Shown here in pieces: positions 16,699 through 24,907 of a DNA stretch of 64,000 nt (the stretch's first letter is position 1; each line of letters begins with the position of its first letter). Source of the stretch: DAOUKH01 sp034421515 (GTDB lineage: Bacteria; Chloroflexota; Dehalococcoidia; SHYB01); the NCBI GenBank assembly GCA_034421515.1, contig DAOUKH010000009.1:10106-74105 (forward strand), read 5' to 3'. The notes under the pieces were generated by a model that was not told the origin of the DNA, did no database searches, and was given only the letters and a program-made list of their open reading frames with translations. Position numbers and translations under genes: made by a program.

Positions 16699-17603
16699 CT
16701 TTCGGCGAGGCGCTCGCCGACGCGCGCACGCGGCTCCGAGCGGCGGGCGTGGACGAGGCGCCGCTCGAGGCCGAGGTGCTCGTGATGGCGGCGGCGGGGA
16801 TCTCGCGGGCGTCGCTCTACGCGTCGCTGCGGGAAGCGCCACCCCCCGGCTTTCAAGGCAGGCTGGACTCGACGCTGGCCCGTCGCGGCAACCGCGAGCC
16901 ATTGGCCTACATCCTGGGCCGCCGCGAGTTCTATGGCTTCGACTTCGAAGTCAACCCCGCCGTGCTCATCCCCCGTCAGGAGACAGAGGCGCTCGTCGAC
17001 CTCGTCGTCGGCCTTGCCAAAGAGCACTTCTGCGGCGAGGCGGTGATTGTTGACGTAGGCACGGGCAGCGGCGCGATCGCGGTGAGTGCCGCTCTGGCGT
17101 TGCCGAAGTCTCGGGTGATTGCCACCGATACCTCGCGTGAGGCGCTTGCGGTCGCCGCATCGAACGCGGCGCGGCTGGGCGCGGGAGAGCGTATCGAGTT
17201 CCGGTGCGCCGACTTGTTCGATACAACACCGCTGACCGCTGAAGAAGCGGGCGTCGCCATCGTCGCGGCCAACCTCCCGTATGTGACTGACGAGGAAATG
17301 GAGCGGCTCGCGCCGGAGGTCAGGCGAGAGCCCCGGTTGGCGCTATCCGGTGGCGCCGACGGCCTCGACCTCGTGCGCCGCCTGCTGGCGCAAGTTGCCG
17401 GGATGGTCGTCCCGCCGCGTTTCGTCGCCCTCGAAGTGGGAGAGGGGCAGACCGACCGCCTGCTGCAGGCCGCGCGCGACCTCTCAACCATGATCCGCGG
17501 GAGCGCCTACGCGGATCTCTCCGGCGCCGAGCGCGGCGCGCTTCTCGAGTTCGCTTCCGCTCCCTTGCCCGCGGCGCTCGCACATGCCGCGCCTGGGGGC
17601 TAG
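16695..17603 (+). CDS. prmC: Release factor glutamine methyltransferase
   Basis: 302-residue PrmC (HemK), which N5-methylates the Gln of the GGQ motif in RF1/RF2. An N-terminal helical domain carries REPLAYILGRREFYGFDFEV. The SAM-binding motif is VDVGTGSGAIAVSAAL (about residues 118-133). The catalytic motif reads NLPY, where NPPY is usual; the flanking Asn, Pro and Tyr are kept. The start is GTG 16695, inside the end of prfA (four-base overlap). rsmI follows three bases after its stop. Confidence 0.94.
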   Translation: MTFGEALADARTRLRAAGVDEAPLEAEVLVMAAAGISRASLYASLREAPPPGFQGRLDSTLARRGNREPLAYILGRREFYGFDFEVNPAVLIPRQETEALVDLVVGLAKEHFCGEAVIVDVGTGSGAIAVSAALALPKSRVIATDTSREALAVAASNAARLGAGERIEFRCADLFDTTPLTAEEAGVAIVAANLPYVTDEEMERLAPEVRREPRLALSGGADGLDLVRRLLAQVAGMVVPPRFVALEVGEGQTDRLLQAARDLSTMIRGSAYADLSGAERGALLEFASAPLPAALAHAAPGG

Positions 17604-17606
17604 GCC

Positions 17607-18455
17607 GTGGGCACGCTTTTCCTGATCGCGACGCCGATCGGGAACCTCGAAGACATTTCGTTACGCGCCATCCGCGTGCTCGGCGAGGTCGACCTTATCG
17701 CGGCGGAGGACACCCGGCGGGCCAAGATATTGCTGGGGCGGTACGGGATCAAGACCCCGGTGATCAGCTACCACGAGCAGGGAGGAAAGGGCCGAACGGC
17801 GGCACTGTTGGACCGCCTGCGGTCGGCTGACGTCGCTCTGATCACGGAGGCCGGGATGCCATCGATCAGCGACCCCGGCTACGGCATCGTCGCGGCGGCG
17901 AATGAGGCGGGCCTGCCGGTGGACGCGCTGCCCGGCGCGAGCGCCGTCGACACGGCCCTCGCTATCTCGGGCCTACCGTCGCACCAGTTCACATTCGTCG
18001 GATTCCCGCCACGGAAGTCCGGCGAGCGGCGGCGCTTCTTCCAGGCTCTGAGCCGGGAGCCTCGGACGATCATCCTCTTCGAGGCGCCACGCCGGCTTCG
18101 GGCCACGCTGCGGGAAGCTGCCGAGGTCTTCGGCCTGCGCCGCATCGCCGTCTGCCGGGAGCTCACCAAGGTCCATCAGGAGGTCTTTCGGGGGACCATC
18201 GACGAGGCGGCCGCGCACTTCGAGGCGCCCCGAGGAGAGTTCACCCTCGTCATCGAAGGCGTGCCGGAAGGAGCGGGGCCGGGGGAGGACACCGTTGAAT
18301 CGGCCAAGCGGCTGCTGGCCTCGCTGGCCGCGGCGGGTGCAACGGGCAAGGACGCCACCGCCCAAGCTGCCGAGGCGTTCGGCCTGCCACGGCGGACGGC
18401 CTACCGGCTCTGGATCGAGGCGAAGGATGCCACCGAAAGAGGGGGCGGAGACTAA
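17607..18455 (+). CDS. rsmI: 16S rRNA (cytidine-1402-2'-O)-methyltransferase
   Basis: 282-residue RsmI of the tetrapyrrole-methylase fold. It begins LFLIATPIGNLEDISLRAI (residues 4-22), then AAEDTRRAKILLGRYG, SYHEQGG, the conserved ALITEAGMPSISDPG, LPGASAVDTALAISGLP, and FVGFPPRKSGER. It modifies C1402 in the decoding centre, which fits the RF1-PrmC neighbourhood. The start is GTG 17607. Its last four bases overlap the end of the convergent NYN-domain gene. Confidence 0.95.
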   Translation: MGTLFLIATPIGNLEDISLRAIRVLGEVDLIAAEDTRRAKILLGRYGIKTPVISYHEQGGKGRTAALLDRLRSADVALITEAGMPSISDPGYGIVAAANEAGLPVDALPGASAVDTALAISGLPSHQFTFVGFPPRKSGERRRFFQALSREPRTIILFEAPRRLRATLREAAEVFGLRRIAVCRELTKVHQEVFRGTIDEAAAHFEAPRGEFTLVIEGVPEGAGPGEDTVESAKRLLASLAAAGATGKDATAQAAEAFGLPRRTAYRLWIEAKDATERGGGD

Positions 18456-19054
18456 CCCAGCGGCAGCCGCTTGCGCCGCCTTCCGCCGCGAGAGGCGGTC
18501 CGTTTCGAGCCCGCCCAGAGACCCTTGAAGTAGTCGCCGTCGAAGAAGTGGCGGTCGTCGGCGGCGTTGGCCAGGTCCATCGCCAGGTTGCTCGGGAAGC
18601 CGGCGACCTCGACGTGCTTGCCGAGACTCTTCACGGTGGAGACGGCGTAGATGAAGTCGGCGTCGCCGGAGACGAGGACCGCTACGTCGTACATGTTCTC
18701 CCACGCGTAGCGAAGGAGGTCCGTCGCCAGCATGATGTCGACGCCCTTCTCGACGAACTGGTCGCCGCGCATCTTCTGGGTGCCGAGGCGCAGGTCCATC
18801 CTTGGGACGGCGTAGAGGGACGCCAGGAACTTCTGCTGTTCTTTGTGCTGCTCCGGCCTGCGATCAGGGTCCTGCACGATGTTGTAGTAGTACGTCCGAA
18901 AGAGGGGCCGCCCACCGGCGAGTTTGTGGACGAACAGTTCGAAGTCGAGATCAGCCCGCCCGCAGTTCTCTTCCAGGCTGTGGTAGAGATTGCTCCCGTC
19001 GATGAATACGACAACTCTTGGCGCGTCCGGCGTGAGGCCGTTTTGATTATTCAT
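18452..19054 (-). CDS. NYN domain protein (PIN-like RNase, LabA/DUF88 family)
   Basis: 200-residue NYN domain protein. The PIN-like acidic site is visible: VVFIDGSNLYHSLEE (Asp and Asn near residue 20), VDIMLATDLLRYA in the middle (Asp about 107), and DVAVLVSGDADFIYAV (Asp about 126 and 128). It is followed by the GKHVEVAGF strand. A basic tail (KRTASRGGRRRKRLPLG) could bind nucleic acid. The family is thought to cleave RNA, but the target is unknown. It is transcribed alone toward rsmI. Confidence 0.85.
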   Translation of the reverse strand: MNNQNGLTPDAPRVVVFIDGSNLYHSLEENCGRADLDFELFVHKLAGGRPLFRTYYYNIVQDPDRRPEQHKEQQKFLASLYAVPRMDLRLGTQKMRGDQFVEKGVDIMLATDLLRYAWENMYDVAVLVSGDADFIYAVSTVKSLGKHVEVAGFPSNLAMDLANAADDRHFFDGDYFKGLWAGSKRTASRGGRRRKRLPLG

Positions 19055-19133
19055 GAATCACCTCTCATTTCATGATACCCGCTTACGGGGCGTCGCGCCC
19101 GCCACGGTGATTTTGGAGTGCCCGGCCTCTTCC

Positions 19134-19162
19134 TTGACGGCCCCCAAACCCCAGAATAGTAT
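19134..19162 (+). promoter_or_regulatory. Sigma-70 promoter of tatA
   Basis: TTGACG (19134-19139), a 17-base spacer, then TAGTAT (19157-19162). The tatA start lies 50 bases downstream. A near-consensus arrangement. Confidence 0.65.
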
Positions 19163-19211
19163 GAACTGTAGGGACGGAGCCGAGCAGGCGCCGCCCGGGA
19201 GGCAACGGAAG

Positions 19212-19427
19212 ATGTTTCGGAGCTTTGGATGGCCGGAGATTCTCCTCATCCTCGGCGTGCTCGTGCTTGTCTTCGGCGCCTCCCGCCTTCCTCAGATGGG
19301 GCTGTCGCTCGGCAAGGGCCTTCGCGAGTTCAAGCGGGGCATCACCGGCGGCGGCGAGCAGGCGAAAGTCGCCGACGAGCCAAAGTCGCAGGGCGAGCCG
19401 TCCGAGCGGCCCCCGACGCAGCACTAG
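19212..19427 (+). CDS. tatA: Sec-independent translocase protein TatA
   Basis: 71-residue TatA/E. It shows the short N-terminal membrane helix (residues about 6-22, GWPEILLILGVLVLVFG), the hinge FGASRLPQMG, and an amphipathic helix SLGKGLREFKRG. An acidic, disordered tail follows. It builds the protein-conducting pore for folded Tat substrates. The ATG at 19212 gives the standard N-terminus (MFRSFGWPE), although the frame is open further upstream. The tatB-tatC pair lies just downstream but on the opposite strand, with a terminator-like hairpin between them. Confidence 0.93.
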   Translation: MFRSFGWPEILLILGVLVLVFGASRLPQMGLSLGKGLREFKRGITGGGEQAKVADEPKSQGEPSERPPTQH

Positions 19428-19452
19428 CCTTCTGCGCGCAGCTTCCACCTAG

Positions 19453-19476
19453 GGCGGCCTTCCGGGCCGCCTTTAT
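19453..19476 (+). terminator. Terminator after tatA
   Basis: GGCGGCC, loop TTCCG, GGCCGCC, followed by TTTAT. The seven-pair GC stem with a short T-run lies 26 bases after the tatA stop, in the gap to the convergent tatC. Confidence 0.6.
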
Positions 19477-19485
19477 CGTGGGGCG

Positions 19486-20256
19486 TTAGTTGCCGGTCTC
19501 GGCGGCCGCCGCCTGGCGGCGCTTCGATCGCACTGCGAGTTTGGAGAACACGATCCCCACCTCGTAGAGGACGACGAACGGGGCCGCCACCATCAACTGG
19601 TTCACCGGATCGAAGGTCGGTGTAATCACCGCGCCGAGGATCACGGCGATCACCAACCAGATGCGGCGCTGCCGCGCGTAGAAGTCGGGCGACACGATGC
19701 CGAACCGGGCCAAGAAGTACATCAGGAAAGGCGTCTCGAAGGCAACGCCCATCCAAAAGAGCAAGGCGACTACGGTATTGATGTAGCTTTCGAGTGTAAT
19801 CAAGGGCGACGCGACATCGCCGCCGAAGGTGAGCAGGAAGTCGATGATCGGCGGGATCAAGATGAAGTAGGCGAAGGCGAGTCCACCCGTGAAGGCGAGG
19901 GCAACGCCCGGCAGCATGATGAGTAAATACCGGCGCTCGGCCCGCGTCATGCCTGGAGCGAGAAAGCGGGCGACTTGGTCGACGACGACGGGAAGCGCCG
20001 CGATGACGCCGCCTAGGAGCGCGACCTTCATCGTGGGGCCGATGGCGCCGGTGAGCGTGGTGTAGACCAACTGGAGCTCTTCGCCGTCACGTTCGCCGGG
20101 GCGGAGCAAGATGTCGAAGATAAAATCCCGGAAGATGAACGCGACGATGACGCCGGCGATCACGGCCCCCGCCACGATCATGAGACGCTTTCGCAGTTCG
20201 GCGAGGTGGCCGGTGATCGGCATCTCGCCGCCGCTGGACTGAGCCGGTCCGGCCAC
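19486..20256 (-). CDS. tatC: Sec-independent translocase protein TatC
   Basis: 256-residue TatC, the receptor for twin-arginine signal peptides. It starts with the conserved cytoplasmic segment EMPITGHLAELRKRLMI (residues 11-27) and has six hydrophobic segments. The family stretch GMTRAERRYLLIMLPGVALAFTGGLAFAYF sits after the third, and ETPFLMYFLARFGIVSPDFYARQRR near residue 175. It follows tatB by nine bases on the same strand and converges with tatA. Confidence 0.95.
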   Translation of the reverse strand: MAGPAQSSGGEMPITGHLAELRKRLMIVAGAVIAGVIVAFIFRDFIFDILLRPGERDGEELQLVYTTLTGAIGPTMKVALLGGVIAALPVVVDQVARFLAPGMTRAERRYLLIMLPGVALAFTGGLAFAYFILIPPIIDFLLTFGGDVASPLITLESYINTVVALLFWMGVAFETPFLMYFLARFGIVSPDFYARQRRIWLVIAVILGAVITPTFDPVNQLMVAAPFVVLYEVGIVFSKLAVRSKRRQAAAAETGN

Positions 20257-20265
20257 GGGCGGCGG

Positions 20266-20565
20266 TTACCTATCGCCGCCGGAGGCCGGCGCATCGGAGT
20301 CGGCCGTGGGAGCCTCGCCCGTTGTCTCTGGGGGACGCTCGCTGGACGACTCCGCGCTCTCCATGGGACGCGGCGCGGGCGGCGGCGCGTCGAGGTCGAC
20401 GTTGACGTCGAACATCTGGCGCGCCTCGGCGGCCTGCCGGCGGGCCTGATGGAGCATCACGCCCAGCTTCTGGGCCGCTTGGGGCAGGCGCTTAGGGCCG
20501 AGCGCCACAAGGGCGACCAGCAGGATGACGAAGATCTCCAGCGCCCCAATGCCGAAGAAGTTCAC
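20266..20565 (-). CDS. tatB: Sec-independent translocase protein TatB (TatA/B family)
   Basis: 99-residue TatA/B family protein. It shows a membrane helix at residues 4-20 (FGIGALEIFVILLVALV), the hinge ALGPKRLPQAAQKLG, and an amphipathic helix, then a long Pro/Ser/Glu-rich tail. The Glu in the helix (ALEIF) and the GPKRLP hinge, rather than FG.SRLP, favour TatB over TatA; the two are hard to separate by eye. It precedes tatC by nine bases, the typical tatB-tatC order. Confidence 0.85.
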   Translation of the reverse strand: MNFFGIGALEIFVILLVALVALGPKRLPQAAQKLGVMLHQARRQAAEARQMFDVNVDLDAPPPAPRPMESAESSSERPPETTGEAPTADSDAPASGGDR

Positions 20566-20630
20566 GCGCTCGCTCCGCTCGGTGCGATTCCGTCAACGAG
20601 AATAGCATACGGCGCGGCGGCGAAATGGAA

Positions 20631-20656
20631 GAACGGGGCCCTGCAGGGCCCCGTTC
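20631..20656 (-). terminator. Perfect palindrome, likely terminator of the HxlR gene
   Basis: A 26-base perfect inverted repeat (GAACGGGGCCC, TGCA, GGGCCCCGTTC) lies 36 bases after the HxlR stop and before tatB. On the minus strand a T-containing stretch (TTCCATTT) follows. It probably insulates tatB-tatC from the regulator. Confidence 0.6.
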
Positions 20657-20691
20657 GAGAGGTGCTCGCGCCGGTTGGTGGAGAGTGGGGA

Positions 20692-21108
20692 TCAGAGTCC
20701 CAAGCGCCTCCAGAAGGGGCGGGCGCCCCTGCCTTCGGCGTCTTCGGATGCGGCCGGCGACGACGCGGTGGAGGGCGCGGTTCCCGCGCCATTCCCGGGA
20801 TGCGGCGCGCCGTCGGACCAAGCCGCATCCCACTGCTCCATCGCGTTGATCACCCCCGCCAGGCCGCGCCCCTTTTCCGTCAACGTGTACTCGACACGCA
20901 CCGGTACTTCGGGGAACAGCCGCCGCTCGACGATCCCGCGCCCTTCCAGCTCCTTGAGCCGCTGAGAGAGCACCTTATCGTTGATCCTGCCCAGATCGCC
21001 GAGGATTTCGCGGAAGCGCCGCGGACCTCCTATCAGATCCTGCACGATCAACGCCGACCAGCGCTTCCCCAGAAGGTCAAAGGATGTTTGCTCAACCTGT
21101 GTGGCCAT
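20692..21108 (-). CDS. HxlR family transcriptional regulator
   Basis: 138-residue winged-helix regulator. The HxlR signature runs from residue 10: LLGKRWSALIVQDLIGGPRRF, EILGDLGRINDKVLSQRLKELEGRGIVERR, then VEYTLTEKGRGL and WDAAW. The Cys often found at the start of HxlR (for redox sensing) is absent here, so a ligand- or partner-based signal is more likely. The ATG at 21108 has a strong ribosome-binding site (AGGAGG about eight bases away). The C-terminal 35 residues are Ala/Ser/Gly-rich and not part of the fold. Targets are unknown. Confidence 0.88.
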   Translation of the reverse strand: MATQVEQTSFDLLGKRWSALIVQDLIGGPRRFREILGDLGRINDKVLSQRLKELEGRGIVERRLFPEVPVRVEYTLTEKGRGLAGVINAMEQWDAAWSDGAPHPGNGAGTAPSTASSPAASEDAEGRGARPFWRRLGL

Positions 21109-21414
21109 AGCCCCCCTCCTTTGCATGCCGCGCCTTCCAGAGCGCCGCCCTTGGTCAAGGCAAATGTTACTAGACTTTTGTCCAATGGGCAAGCAGTAAA
21201 CGCAAGATGATGGGGTAGATGATGCTGACTCACGGATTATCTTGTGCTTTCAAATTGACGAACCCTAGTCGCTAGGAAGGCTCCTGAAGGGAATCCGGCA
21301 ACCGCTTCGGAAGGGGCCCTGGCTGCCGAGGGGCAGTACGCTCGACGAACGGCGGCGGCACGAAAGGAAAGTGGACGGCCTGCCCGTCCGCTGGGCGAAC
21401 CTGGAGGGGATCGG
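21109..21414. other. 306-base intergenic region
   Basis: It holds the promoter of the HxlR gene at 21164-21192 and nothing else that I can support. Short open frames here lack ribosome-binding sites and family resemblance. The radical-SAM-like gene ends at its downstream edge. Confidence 0.5.
21164..21192 (-). promoter_or_regulatory. Promoter of the HxlR regulator gene
   Basis: Read on the minus strand: TTGCCC (21192-21187), a 17-base spacer, then TAACAT (21169-21164). The start codon is 55 bases further. The spacer is AT-rich, unlike the surroundings, and may contain the autoregulatory operator. Confidence 0.5.
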
Positions 21415-22974
21415 TCAGCCGGGCGTGCCGGCAGCGTTTCGGACGGCGGCATGCTCAAGGTGCGCCCATGGCAGTGCTTCTCCGTCCGTGGGGGCATCGA
21501 GCAGGCGTTGCCAATCGAAGCCGGCGGCTTCACAAGCCGACTCCCACGCCGACCGGTCGACAACGGCATCCCGCCCGTCGTACAGGCAGGTGTCCTCGGC
21601 GATCAGGACGCCGGCGGCGTCGCGCCCCGCCCACGATAGCACGGCCTCGATCACCGCCACGTCTGGGTCGGTGGCCGTGGAGTGTGCACCGAGTTTTCGA
21701 AGCTGCTTCTTCACCTTGGCCGCCGCTTCTCGCACCGCCTCCGGCCGGATTGCCGGCAGGCGCTCGACGGGGCCACCTGCGAGGGGCGTGAAGGGCGCCA
21801 ACTCGACGCGGAGCCGGGGACGCCGTCCCAGCACGCGCTGCCCGGCTTCGAGCACGCGGCGGGCCGCGTCGACAAGCGTGGGTCCGTCGTAGGACGTGCC
21901 GTCCGCGCCGGGCGCCTCTGGATGACCGAGGACGGCGGCTAGCGTGAGACCCGGCCATCCGGCGCGAAAGGCCGTTTCCGCTGCGGCGGTGAGCTCGTCG
22001 AGCGTGGCCGGGTCGATGGCTTCGGTGAAGCCGGCGTCCAACGGCGGCAGCCCCAGGCGCAGGTCGTTGGAAGGGGCCGCTCGCAGCAGGGCGGCCGCGG
22101 TCTCGGCACAAAAGTCGTAGCTCGTCACAGGAGGGGCGAGGAGCCGAATCTGCCGGTAGCCGGACGTTTCGTTAAGTGTCAGCGCCGCCTGGGCGGCCTC
22201 ATCGGGGGTGGCGCAGCGGGCGAGTTCGACGAGACCGCCGTCGCGGTCGATCTCCACGTGGGGAACGACCTGCCGCTCGGCAAACTGCGGGTACTCCGAG
22301 CGGAGGCGGCTCGGATCCGGCGGGTCGCCAGGCCCCGTGTAGCAGGCAGGGCCGCCCGCGTCGGGCACCGCGTAGAACGACGGCACATAGGCGCCCGGAA
22401 TCCGAGCGATCCGGGCAAGCCGTTCGCTCCGGTCGCCGCCGGATGCGGCTTCGAGGAGAGCGGGGAGGGAGTCGTCGGGGTCGCCAAGCAGCGCGGCGTC
22501 CACGAACGCTGCGATGGGCTCCCAGTTCACGATGCCCGCGCCGGCGGCCACGATCAGGGGCGCGTCGCCGCGCGCCGACACGAGGGGGTCGATGTGGGCC
22601 AGCCGCAGGATCGCGGCGGCGTTCAACAGGTGGGCGGGGCGTTGGGCTAGGAGCACGACGACATCGAATTCGTGCAGGGGCCGCTTGCTTTCGACCGCGT
22701 AGAGCGCCTCCCCGGCGGTGCGCAACCGTTCGGCCATGTCCCGAGCAGGGAGGAAGGCGCGTTCGGCGCGCATTCCGGGAAGGTCGTTGAGCGCCCCGTA
22801 GATCCACTGCAACTCGCGGCTTCCCATGCCGGACTCGTAGCCGTCGAGGCAGCACAGGGCTACGTCGAAGTCGTCCGGGTCGTGCTGCGGGGGGATGGCG
22901 TTCCATTCGCCGCCGGCGTAGCGCGCCGGCTTCTGGACGCCTCTCAACAACAGATTGAGGTCGATTTGGGGCAC
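21415..22974 (-). CDS. Radical-SAM-like protein (TIGR03960/YgiQ type) without the cluster motif
   Basis: 519-residue protein. The N-terminal 230 residues follow the B12-binding-like half of TIGR03960 radical SAM proteins: QKPARYAGGEWN (15-26), VALCCLDGYESGMGSRELQWIYGALND (38-64), ERAFLPARDMAERLR, ESKRPLHEFDVV, and RIPGAYVPSFY (191-201). Where the family then has the Fe-S motif RGCxRGCRFC, this protein has only ELARCAT (250-256) and resumes with TSGYRQIRLLAPPVTSYD. The three-cysteine motif is therefore gone, with about 20 residues missing. It cannot cleave SAM in the usual way. The start is GTG 22974. Its function is unknown; it may be a paralogue with a scaffold or regulatory role. Confidence 0.72.
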   Translation of the reverse strand: MPQIDLNLLLRGVQKPARYAGGEWNAIPPQHDPDDFDVALCCLDGYESGMGSRELQWIYGALNDLPGMRAERAFLPARDMAERLRTAGEALYAVESKRPLHEFDVVVLLAQRPAHLLNAAAILRLAHIDPLVSARGDAPLIVAAGAGIVNWEPIAAFVDAALLGDPDDSLPALLEAASGGDRSERLARIARIPGAYVPSFYAVPDAGGPACYTGPGDPPDPSRLRSEYPQFAERQVVPHVEIDRDGGLVELARCATPDEAAQAALTLNETSGYRQIRLLAPPVTSYDFCAETAAALLRAAPSNDLRLGLPPLDAGFTEAIDPATLDELTAAAETAFRAGWPGLTLAAVLGHPEAPGADGTSYDGPTLVDAARRVLEAGQRVLGRRPRLRVELAPFTPLAGGPVERLPAIRPEAVREAAAKVKKQLRKLGAHSTATDPDVAVIEAVLSWAGRDAAGVLIAEDTCLYDGRDAVVDRSAWESACEAAGFDWQRLLDAPTDGEALPWAHLEHAAVRNAAGTPG

Positions 22975-23006
22975 GTTGGAGCCTTCGTAGAAGTCGAGGG
23001 CGGCCT

Positions 23007-23012
23007 ATTATA
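23007..23012 (-). promoter_or_regulatory. -10 element of the radical-SAM-like gene
   Basis: TATAAT on the minus strand, 33 bases before the GTG at 22974, in a 79-base divergent gap. No clear -35 is seen. Confidence 0.4.
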
Positions 23013-23053
23013 TGCGCTTGGATGCCGGCTAGGCGCCGGGACACCGATCTTTG

Positions 23054-23980
23054 ATGCGGCGCACTCTGAACGGATCGACATGCTTACTCAGTACGGCGGG
23101 CCTCCTTGTCCTGGCGGCGGCGGTGGGGTCGTGCGGGAGCGGGAACGGCGAGGCGCCGGCGGTGTTGCCGTCGCCGACGCCGCCCGGAGTCCAGATCAGG
23201 ACCGCGTCGACAGACATCACCGTTGGGCCGAACCGTCTGCTCTTTGGGATCTTCGACGAGGCAGGGGCACCGCTCGGCCCTGCCGAGGTGACCGTCCACG
23301 TCCGGCGAACGGAGGAAGAGGGGGGTGCGACGGTGACGGAGACGGCAGCCCTACACCTGGGCGCGGAGACGGCCGCCGCGGCGGGGCTGTATTCCGTCCG
23401 GCTCGACCTTACCGATACGGGCGGCTATCTGGTCGAGGCCGAGATCAGGCGGGAGGGGCGTGCTTCCGCGACGGCGGTGACCGGGTTCCGGGCGAAGACG
23501 CGCTACGATACGCCGGGATTCGGCGAGCCGGCCCCGGCGAGCATGCATCCGACGCTGGCCGACGCGCCCATCGAGCAGTTGACCTCGGCGCGGCCCCCCG
23601 GCGACCCCGCGCTCTACCGGCTGACCATCGCCGACGCCCTGGCTGAGGACAAGCCGCTCATGGTGGTCTTTTCCACTCCCGCCTTCTGTGGAACGCAGAC
23701 GTGCGGGCCGCAACTGGAAGTTGCGGAGGCGCTGGCCGACATCTACGGAGAAGACATGAACTTCGTCCACATCGAAGTCATGGAGCGGCCGGATCTCGTG
23801 CTCGCGGGCGAGGTCGAACCGGTGGTGCGGGCGGTGGTGAGAGAGTGGCGGCTTCCCACCGAGCCGTGGGTCTTCCTGATCGACGGGGACGGACTGGTCT
23901 TCGATCGCTTCGAGGGGTTCTCGCCGAGGTTCGAGCTTGAGGAATCGGTGCGGCGCCTGCTGGGCGAGCCGCCGGCCTGA
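23054..23980 (+). CDS. Secreted lipoprotein with a thioredoxin-like domain
   Basis: 308-residue predicted lipoprotein. A basic start and a hydrophobic helix lead to the lipobox V-G-S-C (Cys near residue 27), then a short Pro-rich linker. Residues 45-140 look like a beta-rich (Ig-like) domain. From about residue 190 a thioredoxin-like fold is suggested by DKPLMVVFSTPAFCGTQTCGPQLEVAEALADIYG, where the motif is C-x4-C (CGTQTC) rather than CxxC, followed by WRLPTEPWVFLIDGDGLVFDRFEG with the conserved cis-Pro-like TEPW. It probably acts outside the membrane in redox chemistry or thiol handling. A TTG directly before the ATG is a weaker start. Confidence 0.72.
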   Translation: MRRTLNGSTCLLSTAGLLVLAAAVGSCGSGNGEAPAVLPSPTPPGVQIRTASTDITVGPNRLLFGIFDEAGAPLGPAEVTVHVRRTEEEGGATVTETAALHLGAETAAAAGLYSVRLDLTDTGGYLVEAEIRREGRASATAVTGFRAKTRYDTPGFGEPAPASMHPTLADAPIEQLTSARPPGDPALYRLTIADALAEDKPLMVVFSTPAFCGTQTCGPQLEVAEALADIYGEDMNFVHIEVMERPDLVLAGEVEPVVRAVVREWRLPTEPWVFLIDGDGLVFDRFEGFSPRFELEESVRRLLGEPPA

Positions 23981-24000
23981 GACGACCGCCATGCCGCCGC

Positions 24001-24009
24001 TGCTAGAAT
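24001..24009 (+). promoter_or_regulatory. Extended -10 promoter of the VOC gene
   Basis: TGC plus TAGAAT, 37 bases before the start at 24046. Confidence 0.45.
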
Positions 24010-24045
24010 GAGCGGGCAGCAAGAGGCATCGGGGAGGCCATCGTG

Positions 24046-24903
24046 ATGGCGACCTACGACCGCACCACGGAAGACCTTGGGAACCTGGTGGCGATGGACC
24101 ACCTGAACCTGACCGTCGACGACCAGTCGCGTGCGACGCTGTTCTACATCACGGGGATGGGGCTGACCCGTGACCCCTACATGTCGGTAGGGCTCGAGAA
24201 CATGTGGGTGAACGCGGGACGGCAACAGTTCCACTTGCCGACCCGCCCGAACGCGCAGGTCGTGCGGGGGCGCATCGGCGTGGTGACTCCGGACCTGGAG
24301 CAGCTGCGGGAGCGACTCGAGCGGATCCGACCGCGGCTCGACGACACACACTTCGAGTGCGTGGCCGACAATGGGAACTTACTGGTGACCTGCCCGTGGG
24401 GGAACCGGTTCGCCTGCGTCGAGGCTGCCGATACGTTTAGGGCGCGGCTCGGCGTGCCATACGTGGAGTTCAACGTGCCCGCGGGTTCGGCGCCCGGCAT
24501 TGCGGCCTTCTACGACCAAGTGATCGGCGCCAAGGCGGAGCTGCGCGGCGGCAGCCGCCCCACCGCGGTGGTCCGCGCCGGCTACGACCAGTCGCTGTTG
24601 TTCGTCGAGGACCCGGCGGAGCGGCGCCCGTATGACGGGCATCACGTTGCGGTCTACGTGACCGACTTCTCGGGGGCGCACGCGCAGCTGGAGGGCCGTG
24701 GCCTGGTGACTGAGGAGTCGGACGCGCATCAGTTCCGGTTCAAGGACATCGTTGACCCCGAAACGGGAGAGGTGCTCTACGAGCTGGAGCACGAAGTGCG
24801 GAGCCTCGGCCATCCGATGTTCGGGCGGGCGCTGGTGAACCGCGACCCCTCGATCACGCTCTTGAACTACGCGCCGGGGACGGAGCACCTGATCGTCGGC
24901 TAG
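24046..24903 (+). CDS. VOC family (glyoxalase/dioxygenase superfamily) protein
   Basis: 285-residue protein with two vicinal-oxygen-chelate modules. The first begins LVAMDHLNLTVDDQSRATLFYITGMGL (about residues 11-37). The second begins VPYVEFNVPAGSAPGIAAFYDQVIGAKAEL (about 146-175) and ends EVLYELEHEVRS. Metal-ligand candidates are His in MDHLNL and in HHVAVYV, and Glu in the LYELEHE strand. The reaction is not determinable; the superfamily includes dioxygenases, isomerases and resistance proteins. GTG 24043 could also start it. It overlaps nothing and ends five bases before the convergent small lipoprotein gene. Confidence 0.75.
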   Translation: MATYDRTTEDLGNLVAMDHLNLTVDDQSRATLFYITGMGLTRDPYMSVGLENMWVNAGRQQFHLPTRPNAQVVRGRIGVVTPDLEQLRERLERIRPRLDDTHFECVADNGNLLVTCPWGNRFACVEAADTFRARLGVPYVEFNVPAGSAPGIAAFYDQVIGAKAELRGGSRPTAVVRAGYDQSLLFVEDPAERRPYDGHHVAVYVTDFSGAHAQLEGRGLVTEESDAHQFRFKDIVDPETGEVLYELEHEVRSLGHPMFGRALVNRDPSITLLNYAPGTEHLIVG

Positions 24904-24907
24904 GACG

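Noticed and set aside
17270..17285. PrmC with NLPY instead of NPPY
   Set aside because: Asn, Pro and Tyr, which contact the substrate Gln, are kept. One neutral change in the second position is not evidence of inactivity.
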